Shown: positions 46,514 through 55,999 of the stretch, one piece after another
Layout: each line of letters starts with the position of its first letter
How positions within the stretch are numbered: the stretch's first letter is position 1
Origin: Anaerosoma tenue
GTDB lineage: Bacteria > Actinomycetota > Coriobacteriia > Anaerosomatales > Anaerosomataceae
Direction: 5' to 3'
Length of the DNA: 64,000 bases
Assembly (NCBI RefSeq): GCF_023161965.1
Contig: NZ_JALNTY010000002.1
Coordinates: 336,552 to 400,551, forward strand
Notes under the pieces: model-generated
Told to the model about the DNA's origin: nothing
Databases searched by the model: none
Seen by the model: the letters and a program-made list of their open reading frames with translations, nothing else
Position numbers and translations under genes: made by a program

Positions 46514-47347
46514 GTGAGCTTCGGCACCCACAACGAGGAGCGCGAATACGACGAGCTGGTGAACTGGGACGCGCGGCTCACCCGTGAAGGACCCTTCTTC
46601 AGACGCCTCTTCGAGGAGCGCGGCGTGCGTTCCGTGGCCGATGTGGGTGCGGGCAGCGCGCGTCACTCGATCATGTACCGCTCGTGGGGGCTGGATGTCA
46701 CGGCCATCGACCCGAGCCCGCAGATGCTCGAACTCGCGCGGGAGAACGCCGCCAGGCTCGGAAGCGACGTCCGCATCGTCGAAGGGGGCTTCGGTGAGGT
46801 GGCGCGCATCGCGGGTCCATCCGTCGACGCCATCACCTGTACGGGCAACGCGCTACCCCACGTGAGGTCCATAGAAGGACTCCGGGAGGCGCTTGGCGAC
46901 TTCGCCACAGCTCTCGTGCCCGGCGGTGTGCTCGTGCTTCACTACCTCAACCACGAGCGGCTCCTCAAGAAGAGGATCAGGACGATGTCTCCCGTGTTCA
47001 GGGAGACGCCGAGCGGAGACAAGTTCTTCATCAGGTTGCTCGACTACACGCCCACGGGCGACGGCATCCTGTTCGACTTCGTCACGCTCGTGCGCGACTC
47101 GAGCGTCCGCGAGACGCCACACACCATCGAGAGCTGGCCCAAGACGCTCGAGGCCGACCCCGGTGGCGGATGGAGCGTCCGCTCCCGGCGCTCCCTCCAC
47201 TTCGCGATCCCCGGCGGGCTGATCATCGCCGAACTCGAGCGCGCGGGTTTCGGCGATATACGCCTCCTGGGCGATCACGAGGGCCGGCCGCTCGACGCCG
47301 ACGCCGATGAGAGCCTGATCGTCGTGGCCCGACTCGCAGGCTCCTGA
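46514..47347 (+). CDS. Class I SAM-dependent methyltransferase
   Basis: 277 residues with a Rossmann methyltransferase domain at about 30-160: motif I SVADVGAGSARHSIMYRSWGLDVTAID, motif II region SVDAITCTGNALPHV, then LVPGGVLVLHYLNHERLL. The remaining 110 residues form a beta domain (FIRLLDYTPTGDGILFDFVTLVRD) and end FGDIRLLGDHEGRPLDADADESLIVVARL. The target is unknown. It follows the amidohydrolase by 9 bp. Confidence 0.87.
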   Translation: MSFGTHNEEREYDELVNWDARLTREGPFFRRLFEERGVRSVADVGAGSARHSIMYRSWGLDVTAIDPSPQMLELARENAARLGSDVRIVEGGFGEVARIAGPSVDAITCTGNALPHVRSIEGLREALGDFATALVPGGVLVLHYLNHERLLKKRIRTMSPVFRETPSGDKFFIRLLDYTPTGDGILFDFVTLVRDSSVRETPHTIESWPKTLEADPGGGWSVRSRRSLHFAIPGGLIIAELERAGFGDIRLLGDHEGRPLDADADESLIVVARLAGS

Positions 47348-47370
47348 GTCCTTCGGGCGCGTCGGACGCG

Positions 47371-48036
47371 TCAGCGTTCGATGGCACAGACCACGGGGCC
47401 GAGCCGGCACCGCCTGCCGAGCGCCGCGTCGCATGCCTCCACCGGCGGGGTGAGCGCCTCCGGAGGTGCGCCCGCATCACCCGATGCGAGCATGCGATAC
47501 AGGTGACAGAGCGGGAGCCCCGCTACGTTCTGGAAGCACTCGTCATCGGCCACGCTGGCGAGATGGTGCTCGATGTTGTATGCGCCCGCACAGCCGAGCG
47601 CCTCTCCGCTTGCGAGCCACGTCTCCCGCATATCGGCGTCCAGCATCCGCATCCGGACGTCCGTTGTGACAGGATGGGTGATCGGCGTGTCGGCGTCGGG
47701 ACCGAGGATGGCGACGCCCGTGATCACCTGGTGCGTCCGCCCGGAGAGCGCGTCGAGCATGCGTCGCGCCTCGGCCATGTCGGCGGGCTTCCCCAGCACG
47801 GCTCCGTCGAGGACCACGATGGTGTCGAACGCGAGCAGCGTGCCGGTCTCGCCGCTGGCGCGCGCCTCTGACGCCTTGTCGGCAGCCAGGCTGGTTGCGA
47901 GGTGGGCCGGCTCGAGGGGCCGGGCGAGGTCTTCGTGCGTGTCGGTCGACATGGAGCGGACGTCGAGGCCCAGCCACGCGATGAGCCGGCGCCGGCGAGG
48001 CGATGCGGATGCGAGGACGATCGGGGAGCCGCTCAT
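47371..48036 (-). CDS. maf: Maf-family nucleotide pyrophosphatase
   Basis: 221 residues from the ATG at 48036. The Maf core covers residues 1-190: VLASASPRRRRLIAWLG, AFDTIVVLDGAVLGKPADMAEARRMLDALSGRTHQVITGVAIL and EALGCAGAYNIEHH. Maf enzymes hydrolyse (deoxy)nucleoside triphosphates, often modified or m5UTP/UTP-like, and inhibit septation when overproduced. The C-terminal tail, about 25 residues with three cysteines (CDAALGRRCRLGPVVCAIE), is unusual. Convergent with the methyltransferase, 24 bp apart. Confidence 0.9.
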   Translation of the reverse strand: MSGSPIVLASASPRRRRLIAWLGLDVRSMSTDTHEDLARPLEPAHLATSLAADKASEARASGETGTLLAFDTIVVLDGAVLGKPADMAEARRMLDALSGRTHQVITGVAILGPDADTPITHPVTTDVRMRMLDADMRETWLASGEALGCAGAYNIEHHLASVADDECFQNVAGLPLCHLYRMLASGDAGAPPEALTPPVEACDAALGRRCRLGPVVCAIER

Positions 48037-48083
48037 GCGGCGATGATAGCACTGCGGAATAGGAAGCGGCATAATCGGAACCA

Positions 48084-50258
48084 GTGCAGTCGCCTGGAGA
48101 GAAGATGCCCACGAGACCTCTCGAACCAGAGCGAGCGCCCGAACAGGTCGAGCGCTTCGTCAAACAGCTCCTGGTCGTCTACAAGGCGGCCAAACTCTAT
48201 CCTCCGGCGAGCGAGATCCCCGGCGAGAGCGCCTCGGCGCTGCTGAAGCTGTTGCATGCGCTGCTCCGGGAGTCTCCCGATCTCGTGTTCCAGGTCACCA
48301 AGGACGGGCTGCTTTACAACGCCCTGCCGGTCCTGCCCGATCTCAAGCCGTTTCGGCAGTTCGCCCGCGAGTGCTACAACCGCCATCTCTCGGAGATCCG
48401 TTTCCACTCAGGAGCCAGCACCCGCGACGTCATCGGTCTGTGCAGGGTCCTGTTCGAGCCACCCGAGCAGGTGGCGGCGGCGGGTGGCGTTGAGCAGCGG
48501 TTGTGGGATCTGCAGGTCGACGGTATCACCGTTCGCACCGCCTCGACGAAGATCGTGGATACCGAACTCGATGAAGCCGAGCCGGACCTGGACCCCGACG
48601 AGCAGTGGCCTCCCAGTTTCCAGCGGATCGATGAACTGGTGGACGCCGCGTACGGTGCGCGACCGCGCGATCAGCGGATGCTCGTCCGCTTCGTCCAGAA
48701 CCCCCGCCTGGTCGCCAAGTACCTTGGTGAGCTGGCCTCCTCCGGGCGCGGCGGACGCCCGCTCACGAACCTGATCGCCGGCAGGGTGGTCTCGATGGCG
48801 CACGCCGCCTCGGCCGAACTCGCAGAGGATCAGCCGGCCATCTACCGGGCGATCGCGGAGGCGCTCCTCGGCCTCGAGCCGGAGACCCGTCGAGGCGTGC
48901 TCGCGGAACGGCTGCTCCCCGACTCCCGGGTGGATCAGACGGTAGCGGCGGTGATGCGTCAGTTCGAGATAGGCGAGCTGTGCAAGGCGCTTGTGGAGGG
49001 CCTGAGCCCCGATCCCGTTTCCCGTGATGGCCTGTCGCGGGCGCTCCGCAATCTCGCGGTGATCAGCATGCAGCCCAAGGAGCTGATACTGGAGGCGGCG
49101 GGCGAGGCGCTTGCCGAGTCGGGGATTGACGGCGATTCGATCGCGACGATACTTGACAACGCCGCACCGACCCAGATCCGTAGGCCGGGAAGCACCGACC
49201 GGCAGGACCTTGAGAGCATCATCCGCCTTGTGGACCTCGCGCCGGTGGCGTCGGAGTCGGAGTCGGCCGAGACGGCGGCGCTGAGAGCCGAGGTCGCCGA
49301 TGGCATCTCCGACAGCGACGTGCTCCTGACGCTCGTGACCCTCGTCTCCATCGAGCGTCGGCCGGAGATGTTCGCATCGCTGATGGGGATGCTCGAGGAT
49401 GGGCTCACCCTTCTGCTGGAGTGGGGCGAGTTCGGCGAAGCCGCCGATGCCGCCGCCATGCTTGCGGCGGTGCGTACCGATCCTACCGTTGAGCAGGAGC
49501 AGCGAACACGTGTGGACGTGGCGCTTCGCACGATGGCGCAGCCTAAGGCGATGCGCGAGGTGGTCATGGCGCTGCGTTTCCACCACCACGAAAGCCCGGA
49601 GGTCGAGTCGTGTCGCCGCTTGCTCTCGGTGCTCGGTGGCCACTCGATCGCGCCGCTCCTCGAGGTCCTGGCCGATGAGCCCGACATGGCTGCACGCAAG
49701 AGCCTCGTGGACCTGATCTCGATGCTCGCTCCCGGGCACGTGGACGAGCTTGCGGCCAAGATCACCGACCCGCGCTGGTACTTCGTCCGCAACGTCGTCG
49801 CCATCCTCGGCGCAACGCGCGAGCGCTCCGCGCTACCCCCGCTCGCGCGCACGCTCAGGCACGGCGACCCCCGTGTGCGCCGGGAGACGATCCGCGCGGC
49901 AGCGGGCATCAAGGACAAGCTTGCCGAGGAGATGCTCGTCGCAGCCCTTTCAGACGACGATCCGCAGAACGTCGCGTTGGCCGCCCGGTACCTGGGTACG
50001 TTCGGGCTCGACAGCGCGGTGCCGCATCTGGCGGCTCTCGCGCTCGATGAGGGTCGGGGCAACACCGATCCGGCCGTGCGCATAGAGGCCGTGGAGGCGC
50101 TCGGCCGCCTCGGTACGCCGGCCGCCGCCGATGCGCTGCGCAGGGTGCTGAAGCAGCGGAACTTCCTCGGGGGTGGACGCACGCGGGAGATCCGCACGGC
50201 TGCGGAGTCGGCGCTCGCCGGGATCGAGCGTTCGAGCGGGACAGGGGGCCGGCGATGA
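48084..50258 (+). CDS. HEAT-repeat protein with N-terminal domain shared with the HD-GYP neighbour
   Basis: 724 residues from a GTG. The N-terminal ~130 residues (FVKQLLVVYKAAKLYPPASEIP, LLYNALPVLPDL, IRFHSGASTRDVIGLCRVLF) resemble the N-terminal domain of the next gene product. The central part is helical. The C-terminal third is HEAT-like repeats (LEVLADEPDMAARKSLVDLISMLAPGHVDELAAKI, ILGATRERSALPPLARTLRHGDPRVRRETIRAAAGI, VRIEAVEALGRLGTPAAADALRRVL). No catalytic motif. Overlap of four bases with the HD-GYP gene suggests a two-protein signalling unit. Confidence 0.85.
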   Translation: MQSPGEKMPTRPLEPERAPEQVERFVKQLLVVYKAAKLYPPASEIPGESASALLKLLHALLRESPDLVFQVTKDGLLYNALPVLPDLKPFRQFARECYNRHLSEIRFHSGASTRDVIGLCRVLFEPPEQVAAAGGVEQRLWDLQVDGITVRTASTKIVDTELDEAEPDLDPDEQWPPSFQRIDELVDAAYGARPRDQRMLVRFVQNPRLVAKYLGELASSGRGGRPLTNLIAGRVVSMAHAASAELAEDQPAIYRAIAEALLGLEPETRRGVLAERLLPDSRVDQTVAAVMRQFEIGELCKALVEGLSPDPVSRDGLSRALRNLAVISMQPKELILEAAGEALAESGIDGDSIATILDNAAPTQIRRPGSTDRQDLESIIRLVDLAPVASESESAETAALRAEVADGISDSDVLLTLVTLVSIERRPEMFASLMGMLEDGLTLLLEWGEFGEAADAAAMLAAVRTDPTVEQEQRTRVDVALRTMAQPKAMREVVMALRFHHHESPEVESCRRLLSVLGGHSIAPLLEVLADEPDMAARKSLVDLISMLAPGHVDELAAKITDPRWYFVRNVVAILGATRERSALPPLARTLRHGDPRVRRETIRAAAGIKDKLAEEMLVAALSDDDPQNVALAARYLGTFGLDSAVPHLAALALDEGRGNTDPAVRIEAVEALGRLGTPAAADALRRVLKQRNFLGGGRTREIRTAAESALAGIERSSGTGGRR

Positions 50259-51778
50259 CCGACGATACGAACCAGCCTCGCCGCGCCGACGAGGTCCGCG
50301 CTCCATACAGCGTCGGCGAGGGCGCCGAAGGTCCCGCGCGATACGAAGCGGATCGCATAACCGCGGAGGTCCGTGAGACCGCTCAGGGCGTTCGCACGTT
50401 CTCGAGCGCCCAGGTCGCGCGCGCCCGTGACCTGCTGGCGCGCCTCTACGCGCTGCGCCGCGCCATGCGGCTCTACCCGGACGACCATCCTGCGGTAGGC
50501 CAGGCATGCCGCGGACTGTTCGACGTGATCGCCGCATTCCACGCCGAGGGTGCGGACGTGCCCCTCACCTTCTTCGAGGACGAGGTATTGCTGGGAGAGC
50601 AGGTGCTTGCCGAAGACAGCCTCCTGTTCGATCAACTCATCCGTGACATGGAGTCGATCGGAGCGGGCAGCATCACCTTCATGCGGGGCACGACACCGGA
50701 CGAGGTCGAACGGTTCGCGATCGTCGTGGGAGCCAGGGTCGATGAGGTGCAGGCTCTCGAGGGCGGCATGGCGACCCTGGTCGAGCGCGTTCGCTGCCCG
50801 CACATCCTCGTCAGCACGGTGAGCGTCGTCCGTGACGACGTAGAGGTCGACGAGGGTGATGCGCGCGAGCTCGCCAAGACGACATACACCGGGACGCTCG
50901 GACTCCTTCGCGAACTCGAGCGGCTCATACGGGGCAACCGCGAGCTCAACGCGGCACAGATCAAGAGCACGGCGCGCAGCCTCGTGGACAGCATCCTTCG
51001 CAACCGATACGCGATGCTCGAGCTCTCGGGCCTCAAGAGCTTCGACGAGTACACGTTCTATCACTCCGTGAACGTGGCGATCCTGTCCCTTGCGCTTGGC
51101 TCCGCGCTCACCCGCGACTACCGCTTCCTCTCGGCGCTTGGCGTGGGCGCCATCCTCCACGACGTGGGCAAGATGTCCGTCGACCTGTCGGTCTTGAACA
51201 AGACCGGGCCGCTCACGAGCGACGAGTGGGCCGAGATGCGGCACCATCCCGTACGGGGCGCCGAGGTCGTTGCGATGACGTCCGGTATCGACCGCGCCTC
51301 GCTCGTATGCGTGCTCGAGCATCACATGCGGTACGACCTCGGTGGTTACCCCCGACGACAACCCGAGCGTCCGCAGCACATCGCGAGCAGGATCGTCGCG
51401 GTGGCCGACGCCTACGACGCGATGACGTCGCAGCGGCCATACAGCGCGCCGCGCATGCAGGATGAGGCCATGGGCATCCTGGTGAAAAACGCCGGCTCTG
51501 CGCTCGACCCCGCGCTGGTGCGCCAGTTCGTGGACATGCTCGGGTACTTCCCTCCGCGATCGTTGGTGTTGCTGGACACCGGGGAGACGGCCATCGTGGT
51601 CAGCCCCAGCCCGAGCGACCCGGCGCGCCCCGCGGTTCGGATCATCGCCGGTCCCGACGGCACGGTCATCGATCCCGTGGACCTCGATCTGAGCGATGTG
51701 AAGGACGCGGGTGGCCGCTCGGTGGTACGGTGTCTGGACCCCGCCGGCATGAACGTGGATATCGCCGAGTTCCTGTAG
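50255..51778 (+). CDS. HD-GYP domain phosphodiesterase-like protein
   Basis: 507 residues. The N-terminal 60 are disordered, and residues ~60-200 are the domain shared with the HEAT protein. The HD-GYP core at about 265-425 contains FYHSVNVAILSLALGS, GAILHDVGKMS with the HD motif, MRHHPVRGAEVV, VLEHHMRYDLGGYP as the GYP element (LGGYP instead of GxGYP) and SRIVAVADAYDAMTSQRPY. The metal ligands are complete, so c-di-GMP (or cGAMP-like) hydrolysis is plausible. The C-terminal region is a small beta domain (VLLDTGETAIVVSPS). It is coupled to the HEAT gene by ATGA. Confidence 0.9.
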   Translation: MTDDTNQPRRADEVRAPYSVGEGAEGPARYEADRITAEVRETAQGVRTFSSAQVARARDLLARLYALRRAMRLYPDDHPAVGQACRGLFDVIAAFHAEGADVPLTFFEDEVLLGEQVLAEDSLLFDQLIRDMESIGAGSITFMRGTTPDEVERFAIVVGARVDEVQALEGGMATLVERVRCPHILVSTVSVVRDDVEVDEGDARELAKTTYTGTLGLLRELERLIRGNRELNAAQIKSTARSLVDSILRNRYAMLELSGLKSFDEYTFYHSVNVAILSLALGSALTRDYRFLSALGVGAILHDVGKMSVDLSVLNKTGPLTSDEWAEMRHHPVRGAEVVAMTSGIDRASLVCVLEHHMRYDLGGYPRRQPERPQHIASRIVAVADAYDAMTSQRPYSAPRMQDEAMGILVKNAGSALDPALVRQFVDMLGYFPPRSLVLLDTGETAIVVSPSPSDPARPAVRIIAGPDGTVIDPVDLDLSDVKDAGGRSVVRCLDPAGMNVDIAEFL

Positions 51779-51838
51779 CCGGCCCATCGGCCTGGTGGGG
51801 AACATACGCGTAAGACCCCCGACGGGAGGGAACGCCTC

Positions 51839-54544
51839 ATGCCCACGACCCGCCCAAGCCGCACCACGGTCATCGCGATAGCGGTCATCGCGCTGTTCAT
51901 GCTCTCCGGCATCGCCGCAGAGTTCTACACCGACGCCCTCTGGTTCGGAGAGCTCGGGCAGGAGGGCGTGTTCTGGCGGACGCTCGCCTGGCGGTGGGGG
52001 GTCGGGGCGGTCTCCGCGGTGGCCTTCCTCGGCGTGCTGTGGTCGAACCTCATGATTGCCCGCAGGATCGCTCCTCTCAGGCCGACACGGGTGGTGGACA
52101 GCAGTGCGCTGCGGTGGGAAGAGACCATCGCCCGGATGCGGGAGGTCGTCGGCCGTCACACCAATACCGTCGCGCTGGGTGTCGCCGTGTTCGCTGCGTT
52201 CGTTGCGGGGACCGCCGCAGCGCAGTCGTGGGAAGCCTTCGCGCTGGCGCTCAACGGTGGTTCGTTCGGTATCGCCGACGCGCAGTTCGGCCGTGACGTG
52301 GGCTTTTTCTTCTTCACACTGCCTGCATTCCGCGCCATTCAGCAGTGGCTCACTGGCGCGCTCGTGGTCACGTTGCTCCTCACTGCGTTCGTATACCTTC
52401 TCACCGGCTCGATCAGGCCGTGGGACCGGTGGCGCGGCTTCGACCCTCACGTGAAGGCGCATCTCTCTGTGATCGGTGGACTCGCCGTGGTCGTCCAGGC
52501 CTTCGGCTACTGGCTCGACATCTTCGAGCTCGACTTCTCGCCCCGCGGGCAGGTGGTCGGCGCCTCGTTCACCGACATCAACGCGCAGATCCCCGCGTAT
52601 TACATCCTGATCGCGATAGCGCTGCTCTCAGGTGTGGCGCTGATCGTGAACATCAAGGTGCGCGGTTGGAGGCTGCCGGCGATCGCGCTGGGCACGTGGG
52701 TGGCGGCCGCCATCCTCGTAGGAGGTGTGTATCCCGCGCTCGTCCAGCAGTTCCGGGTGGCGCCCAACGAGGTCGAAGCTGAATCGCCGTACATCGAGCG
52801 GAACATCGAGGCTACCCGCAAGGCGTTCGGTCTCGACGAGATCGACACTCGCGCGTTCCCTGCCGATGAGAGCCTGACCGCCGATGACCTCGTCGACAAC
52901 CAGCGCACCATCGAGAACGTGCGCGTGTGGGACCCGTCGGTGGTGGCCGATACATACCGGCAGCTCCAGGGCATGAGACCGTACTATGAGTTCTACGACG
53001 TGGACATCGATCGATACACCCTCGACGGCGAGCGTCGTCAGGTGCTGGTATCCGCGCGCGAGCTGGATGTCACGCGGCTGGCGAGCCAGGCGCAGACGTG
53101 GGTGAATCAGCATCTCGTGTACACCCATGGGTACGGCGTGGTGTTGAGCCCGGTGAATGAGAGCAGCGGGCAAGGTTACCCGCAGTTCCTCGTCAAGGAC
53201 ATCCCGCCGGTCTCCGACACCGACCTTGCGATCGAGCAGCCAGCGCTCTACTACGGCGAGCGCACCACCAACTACGTCATCGCCGGTACGGGTCTGGCCG
53301 AGTTCGACTACCCGGTGGGCGACTCCAACGCCGAGACCAGCTACTCGGGCAGCGGAGGAGTCGAGGTGGGAGGGTTCGTGCGACGTGCGGCCTTCGCCAT
53401 CCGCCTTTCAGCGCCTCAGATACTGTTCAGCGGTTACATCACGCCCGAGAGCAAGGTGATGTTCCGCCGGGACATCTCGGCGCGGGTGAGCGAGGTCGCT
53501 CCCTGGCTCTATCAGGATTCCGACCCCTATCCCGTCGTCGCCGACGGGCGGATCGTCTGGGTCGTCGACTGCTACACGGCCTCGGACAGGTATCCCTACT
53601 CGGAGCGGTACAACGGTATCAGCTACATCCGCAATTCCGTGAAGGTGACGATCGACGCCTACGACGGCACCACCACCCTGTACGCGTTCGATCCGGACGA
53701 CCCGCTGATGGAGGCGTGGGGCGCCGTGTTCCCCGGGCTCCTCACCGATGCGGCGGAGATGCCCGATGAGGTGGCGGAGCACCTGCGATATCCGGCCGAT
53801 CTGTTCTCGCTCCAGGCCGACGTGTACAAGACCTATCACATGCTGAACGCCAAGGTCTTCTACAACAAGGAGGACCAGTGGTCGCTGCCGGGAGAGAGCG
53901 CCGATGGCTCGGGCACGCCGATGGATCCATTCTATGTGCTGATGGAGCTCCCCCAGGAGGACCAGGAAGACTTCATGCTGATGATGCCATTCACGCCACG
54001 CACGAAGGCGAACATGATCGGCTGGATGGCCGCCAAGTCCGATCCCGGTTCGTATGGTGAGCGGGTGGTCTACACGTTCCCGAAGCAGCGGCTCGTCCTC
54101 GGTCCCGAGCAGGTCGAGGCGCGGGTGAACCAGGACCCGGTCATCTCGCAGCAGCTCACTCTGTGGAGCCAGCGGGGCAGCGGCGTCGTCTGGGGCAACC
54201 TGCTCGTCATACCGATGGACGACTCCATCGTGTACATCCAGCCGCTCTACCTCCAGTCCGAACAGACAGCGATGCCGCAACTGACACGCGTGGTAGTGGC
54301 ATACGGCGACAAGGTGGCGATGGAGCCGGACCTGGCCACCGCCCTGCTGAGCGTGTTCGGCGAGGCGGAGCGCGGTGACGAGGGCCAGGGTGTCGCCGAC
54401 GCGGCCACGGCCTGGAGCCTGTACGAGAAGGCCGTGGAGGCCCAGCAGGCGGGCGACTGGGGAGCCTACGGACGTTACCTGGAGCAGCTCGGTGACGTGC
54501 TGCTCGAGCTGAGCGGAGAGGCTTCAGTCACCGTCGAGCCGTAG
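51839..54544 (+). CDS. UPF0182 (COG1615) large membrane protein
   Basis: 901 residues. Seven helices lie in the first ~320 residues: VIAIAVIALFMLSGIAAEFY, AVSAVAFLGVLWSNLMIA, VALGVAVFAAFVAGTAAA, LVVTLLLTAFVYLL, IGGLAVVVQAFGYWL, ILIAIALLSGVALIV and WVAAAILVGGVYPALV. A large extracytoplasmic domain follows. UPF0182 motifs such as FYTDALWFGELGQEGVFW, NRDVGFFFF-like GRDVGFFFFTLPAF and RDISARVSEVAPWLYQDSDPYPV are seen. The family is near universal in actinobacteria and cyanobacteria and its function is unknown. ATG with GACGGGAGG upstream. Confidence 0.93.
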   Translation: MPTTRPSRTTVIAIAVIALFMLSGIAAEFYTDALWFGELGQEGVFWRTLAWRWGVGAVSAVAFLGVLWSNLMIARRIAPLRPTRVVDSSALRWEETIARMREVVGRHTNTVALGVAVFAAFVAGTAAAQSWEAFALALNGGSFGIADAQFGRDVGFFFFTLPAFRAIQQWLTGALVVTLLLTAFVYLLTGSIRPWDRWRGFDPHVKAHLSVIGGLAVVVQAFGYWLDIFELDFSPRGQVVGASFTDINAQIPAYYILIAIALLSGVALIVNIKVRGWRLPAIALGTWVAAAILVGGVYPALVQQFRVAPNEVEAESPYIERNIEATRKAFGLDEIDTRAFPADESLTADDLVDNQRTIENVRVWDPSVVADTYRQLQGMRPYYEFYDVDIDRYTLDGERRQVLVSARELDVTRLASQAQTWVNQHLVYTHGYGVVLSPVNESSGQGYPQFLVKDIPPVSDTDLAIEQPALYYGERTTNYVIAGTGLAEFDYPVGDSNAETSYSGSGGVEVGGFVRRAAFAIRLSAPQILFSGYITPESKVMFRRDISARVSEVAPWLYQDSDPYPVVADGRIVWVVDCYTASDRYPYSERYNGISYIRNSVKVTIDAYDGTTTLYAFDPDDPLMEAWGAVFPGLLTDAAEMPDEVAEHLRYPADLFSLQADVYKTYHMLNAKVFYNKEDQWSLPGESADGSGTPMDPFYVLMELPQEDQEDFMLMMPFTPRTKANMIGWMAAKSDPGSYGERVVYTFPKQRLVLGPEQVEARVNQDPVISQQLTLWSQRGSGVVWGNLLVIPMDDSIVYIQPLYLQSEQTAMPQLTRVVVAYGDKVAMEPDLATALLSVFGEAERGDEGQGVADAATAWSLYEKAVEAQQAGDWGAYGRYLEQLGDVLLELSGEASVTVEP

Positions 54545-54909
54545 AGATCGGATCCGCGCTTCGCCACCTGCACGACCGCGATGGTTCCCAAAGAGCCGTT
54601 CGTGTGGTATCGTCACTGCTCGTTTGCTGGATAGCGGAGTCAGTGTGGCGTGCGTGAGACGGCCGAAGGGCCGCTGCGCGGGACCGGCGACACGCGGCTC
54701 ACCGGTAAGAAGACGCAGGACCGACAGCGCAAGGGCGCGCGGGTCCGGAGGATCACGGTCCATACCACGAACAGCAGAGCACGTGCTGGGTGGCCAAGAC
54801 GGCGGGTACGTCCGATCCGCGTGGCCAGGAGCACGGCGACATGCTTCTCTCTCCACTCCTTACTTTGGTCGTCGTATGCCCTGGGCTGCCGTCTGTCCTG
54901 TAGCCGTAC
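54545..54909 (+). other. 365-bp leader upstream of the RlpA-like gene
   Basis: No supported ORF or tRNA. It contains several GC hairpins (for example GGCC-gaag-GGCC near 54663). RlpA- and NlpC-type cell-wall enzymes in actinobacteria are often preceded by c-di-AMP (ydaO) riboswitches. I see short partial similarities to that consensus (a CCGACAGC element, and GCCGTC followed by CCTGTAG near 54888), but not a full match. The sequence is best treated as a structured leader of unknown type. Confidence 0.3.
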
Positions 54910-55530
54910 ATGGAGGACAGTGTGAAGGTACGACAGAGTGGTGGCTCCGCACGCCTGTCATCGAGGTCCGCGTTCGTTGCAGCGGCACTCGTGGTGATGA
55001 CGCTTGCGGGAGCAGGAATCGTTCCGATGCTTGCGGCCTCGGCCCAGATCGTTGCTGAACAGGCGACCGAGACAGGCCTCGGCAAAGGACTCGCTCCGGC
55101 TTCAGGAAAGCCGGATCCCGACCAGTTGCGCACACCCTCGGGCCTTGTGGCCGAGGGTGAGCCGGTAAGCGCGACCCGGAAAGCGACCGCGATCCGCAGG
55201 TCCGCGCCCGCCAGGCCGGCGGCCTCCGGCGGCAGCACGGCTCCCACGGGCAGCGGGTGGAGGTCGGCCAGGGTCTCGTGGTACGGACCCGGCTTCTATG
55301 GCAACACCATGGCGGGGGGCGGCACGCTTCAGCCCAACAGCATGGTGGTGGCCCATCGCAGCCTTCCGTTCGGCACGCGCATCGAGTTCTCCTACAAGGG
55401 GCGCACGTGTGTGGCGGTCGTGCAGGACAGGGGTCCGTTCGTAGGTGGCCGCACATTCGATCTCGGGCCGGGCACGGCCAAGGCGCTCGGCTTCGGCGGC
55501 GTTGGAACGGTCGACTACCGTATCCTCTGA
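54910..55530 (+). CDS. RlpA-like (double-psi beta-barrel) exported protein
   Basis: 206 residues. An N-terminal basic stretch and hydrophobic segment (AFVAAALVVMTLAGAGIVPMLAASAQ) act as a signal or anchor. A Gly/Ala-rich linker follows. The C-terminal ~90 residues are a double-psi beta-barrel: ARVSWYGPGFYGNTMAGGG, VVAHRSLPFGTRIEF, VVQDRGPFVGGRTFDLGPGTAKALGF. The catalytic-type Asp of DRGPF is kept, as in lytic transglycosylase RlpA. ATG at 54910; a GTG at 54922 is an alternative. A long leader precedes it and a strong terminator follows. Confidence 0.85.
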   Translation: MEDSVKVRQSGGSARLSSRSAFVAAALVVMTLAGAGIVPMLAASAQIVAEQATETGLGKGLAPASGKPDPDQLRTPSGLVAEGEPVSATRKATAIRRSAPARPAASGGSTAPTGSGWRSARVSWYGPGFYGNTMAGGGTLQPNSMVVAHRSLPFGTRIEFSYKGRTCVAVVQDRGPFVGGRTFDLGPGTAKALGFGGVGTVDYRIL

Positions 55531-55550
55531 CGGCTCGTCGTCGTGAACCT

Positions 55551-55583
55551 CGAGCGGCGCCCCCATCGCGGGGGCGCCGCTCG
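55551..55583 (+). terminator. Strong stem-loop after rlpA-like gene
   Basis: A 14-bp perfect stem (55551-55564 / 55570-55583), rich in GC with loop ATCGC, begins 21 bases after the stop. The bases that follow are CGCTTTC, only weakly T-rich. Confidence 0.75.
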
Positions 55584-55651
55584 CGCTTTCATCCCCGCGT
55601 GCTGTTTGGGGTATCTTCGATACAGGCGCTATCGTTCTCGAGGAGGCGACT

Positions 55652-55999
55652 ATGGCTGGACCGGAAGAGAGATCCACAGGCGGCATGACGGGGTTCGAGG
55701 CCGTCATCGACGCGGTGGCCGACCTGCTGCAGACAGCCGTGGACTGGCTCCGTCAGGAGGCCGCCGGGCTCGTTCAGGACAAGATCGTCGCGCCCGTGCA
55801 ACGGCTCGGGCTCACGCTGGCATCGGCAAGCGCAGCCGCCGCCTTGCTCGCCCTTGGCCTGACGTTCATCTCCGTGGCGCTCTTCCTGCTGCTTGCGCAG
55901 TGGGTGGGCTATCCCGGCGCCTTGCTCATCATAGGAGGAGTGCTGGTGCTCGGCTCCGCCGTGTTCCTCGTCATCAAAGTGAGGTTGATGCAGAAGTGA
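55652..55999 (+). CDS. Phage holin-like (DUF1469/holin_3_6) membrane protein
   Basis: 115 residues. An amphipathic N-terminal helix (AVDWLRQEAAGLVQDKIVAPVQRLGLTLASASAAAA) leads into two hydrophobic helices (LLALGLTFISVALFLLLAQWVGYPGALLIIGGVLVLGSAVFLVI). Similar proteins sit in short operons with an 80-residue partner and are annotated as holin superfamily proteins without proof of lysis function. Its stop overlaps the next start (GTGA). Confidence 0.72.
   Translation: MAGPEERSTGGMTGFEAVIDAVADLLQTAVDWLRQEAAGLVQDKIVAPVQRLGLTLASASAAAALLALGLTFISVALFLLLAQWVGYPGALLIIGGVLVLGSAVFLVIKVRLMQK

Noticed and set aside
48959-52462. 1167-codon minus-strand frame over HEAT, HD-GYP and UPF0182 genes
   Set aside because: Antisense to three well supported genes and without protein-like motifs.
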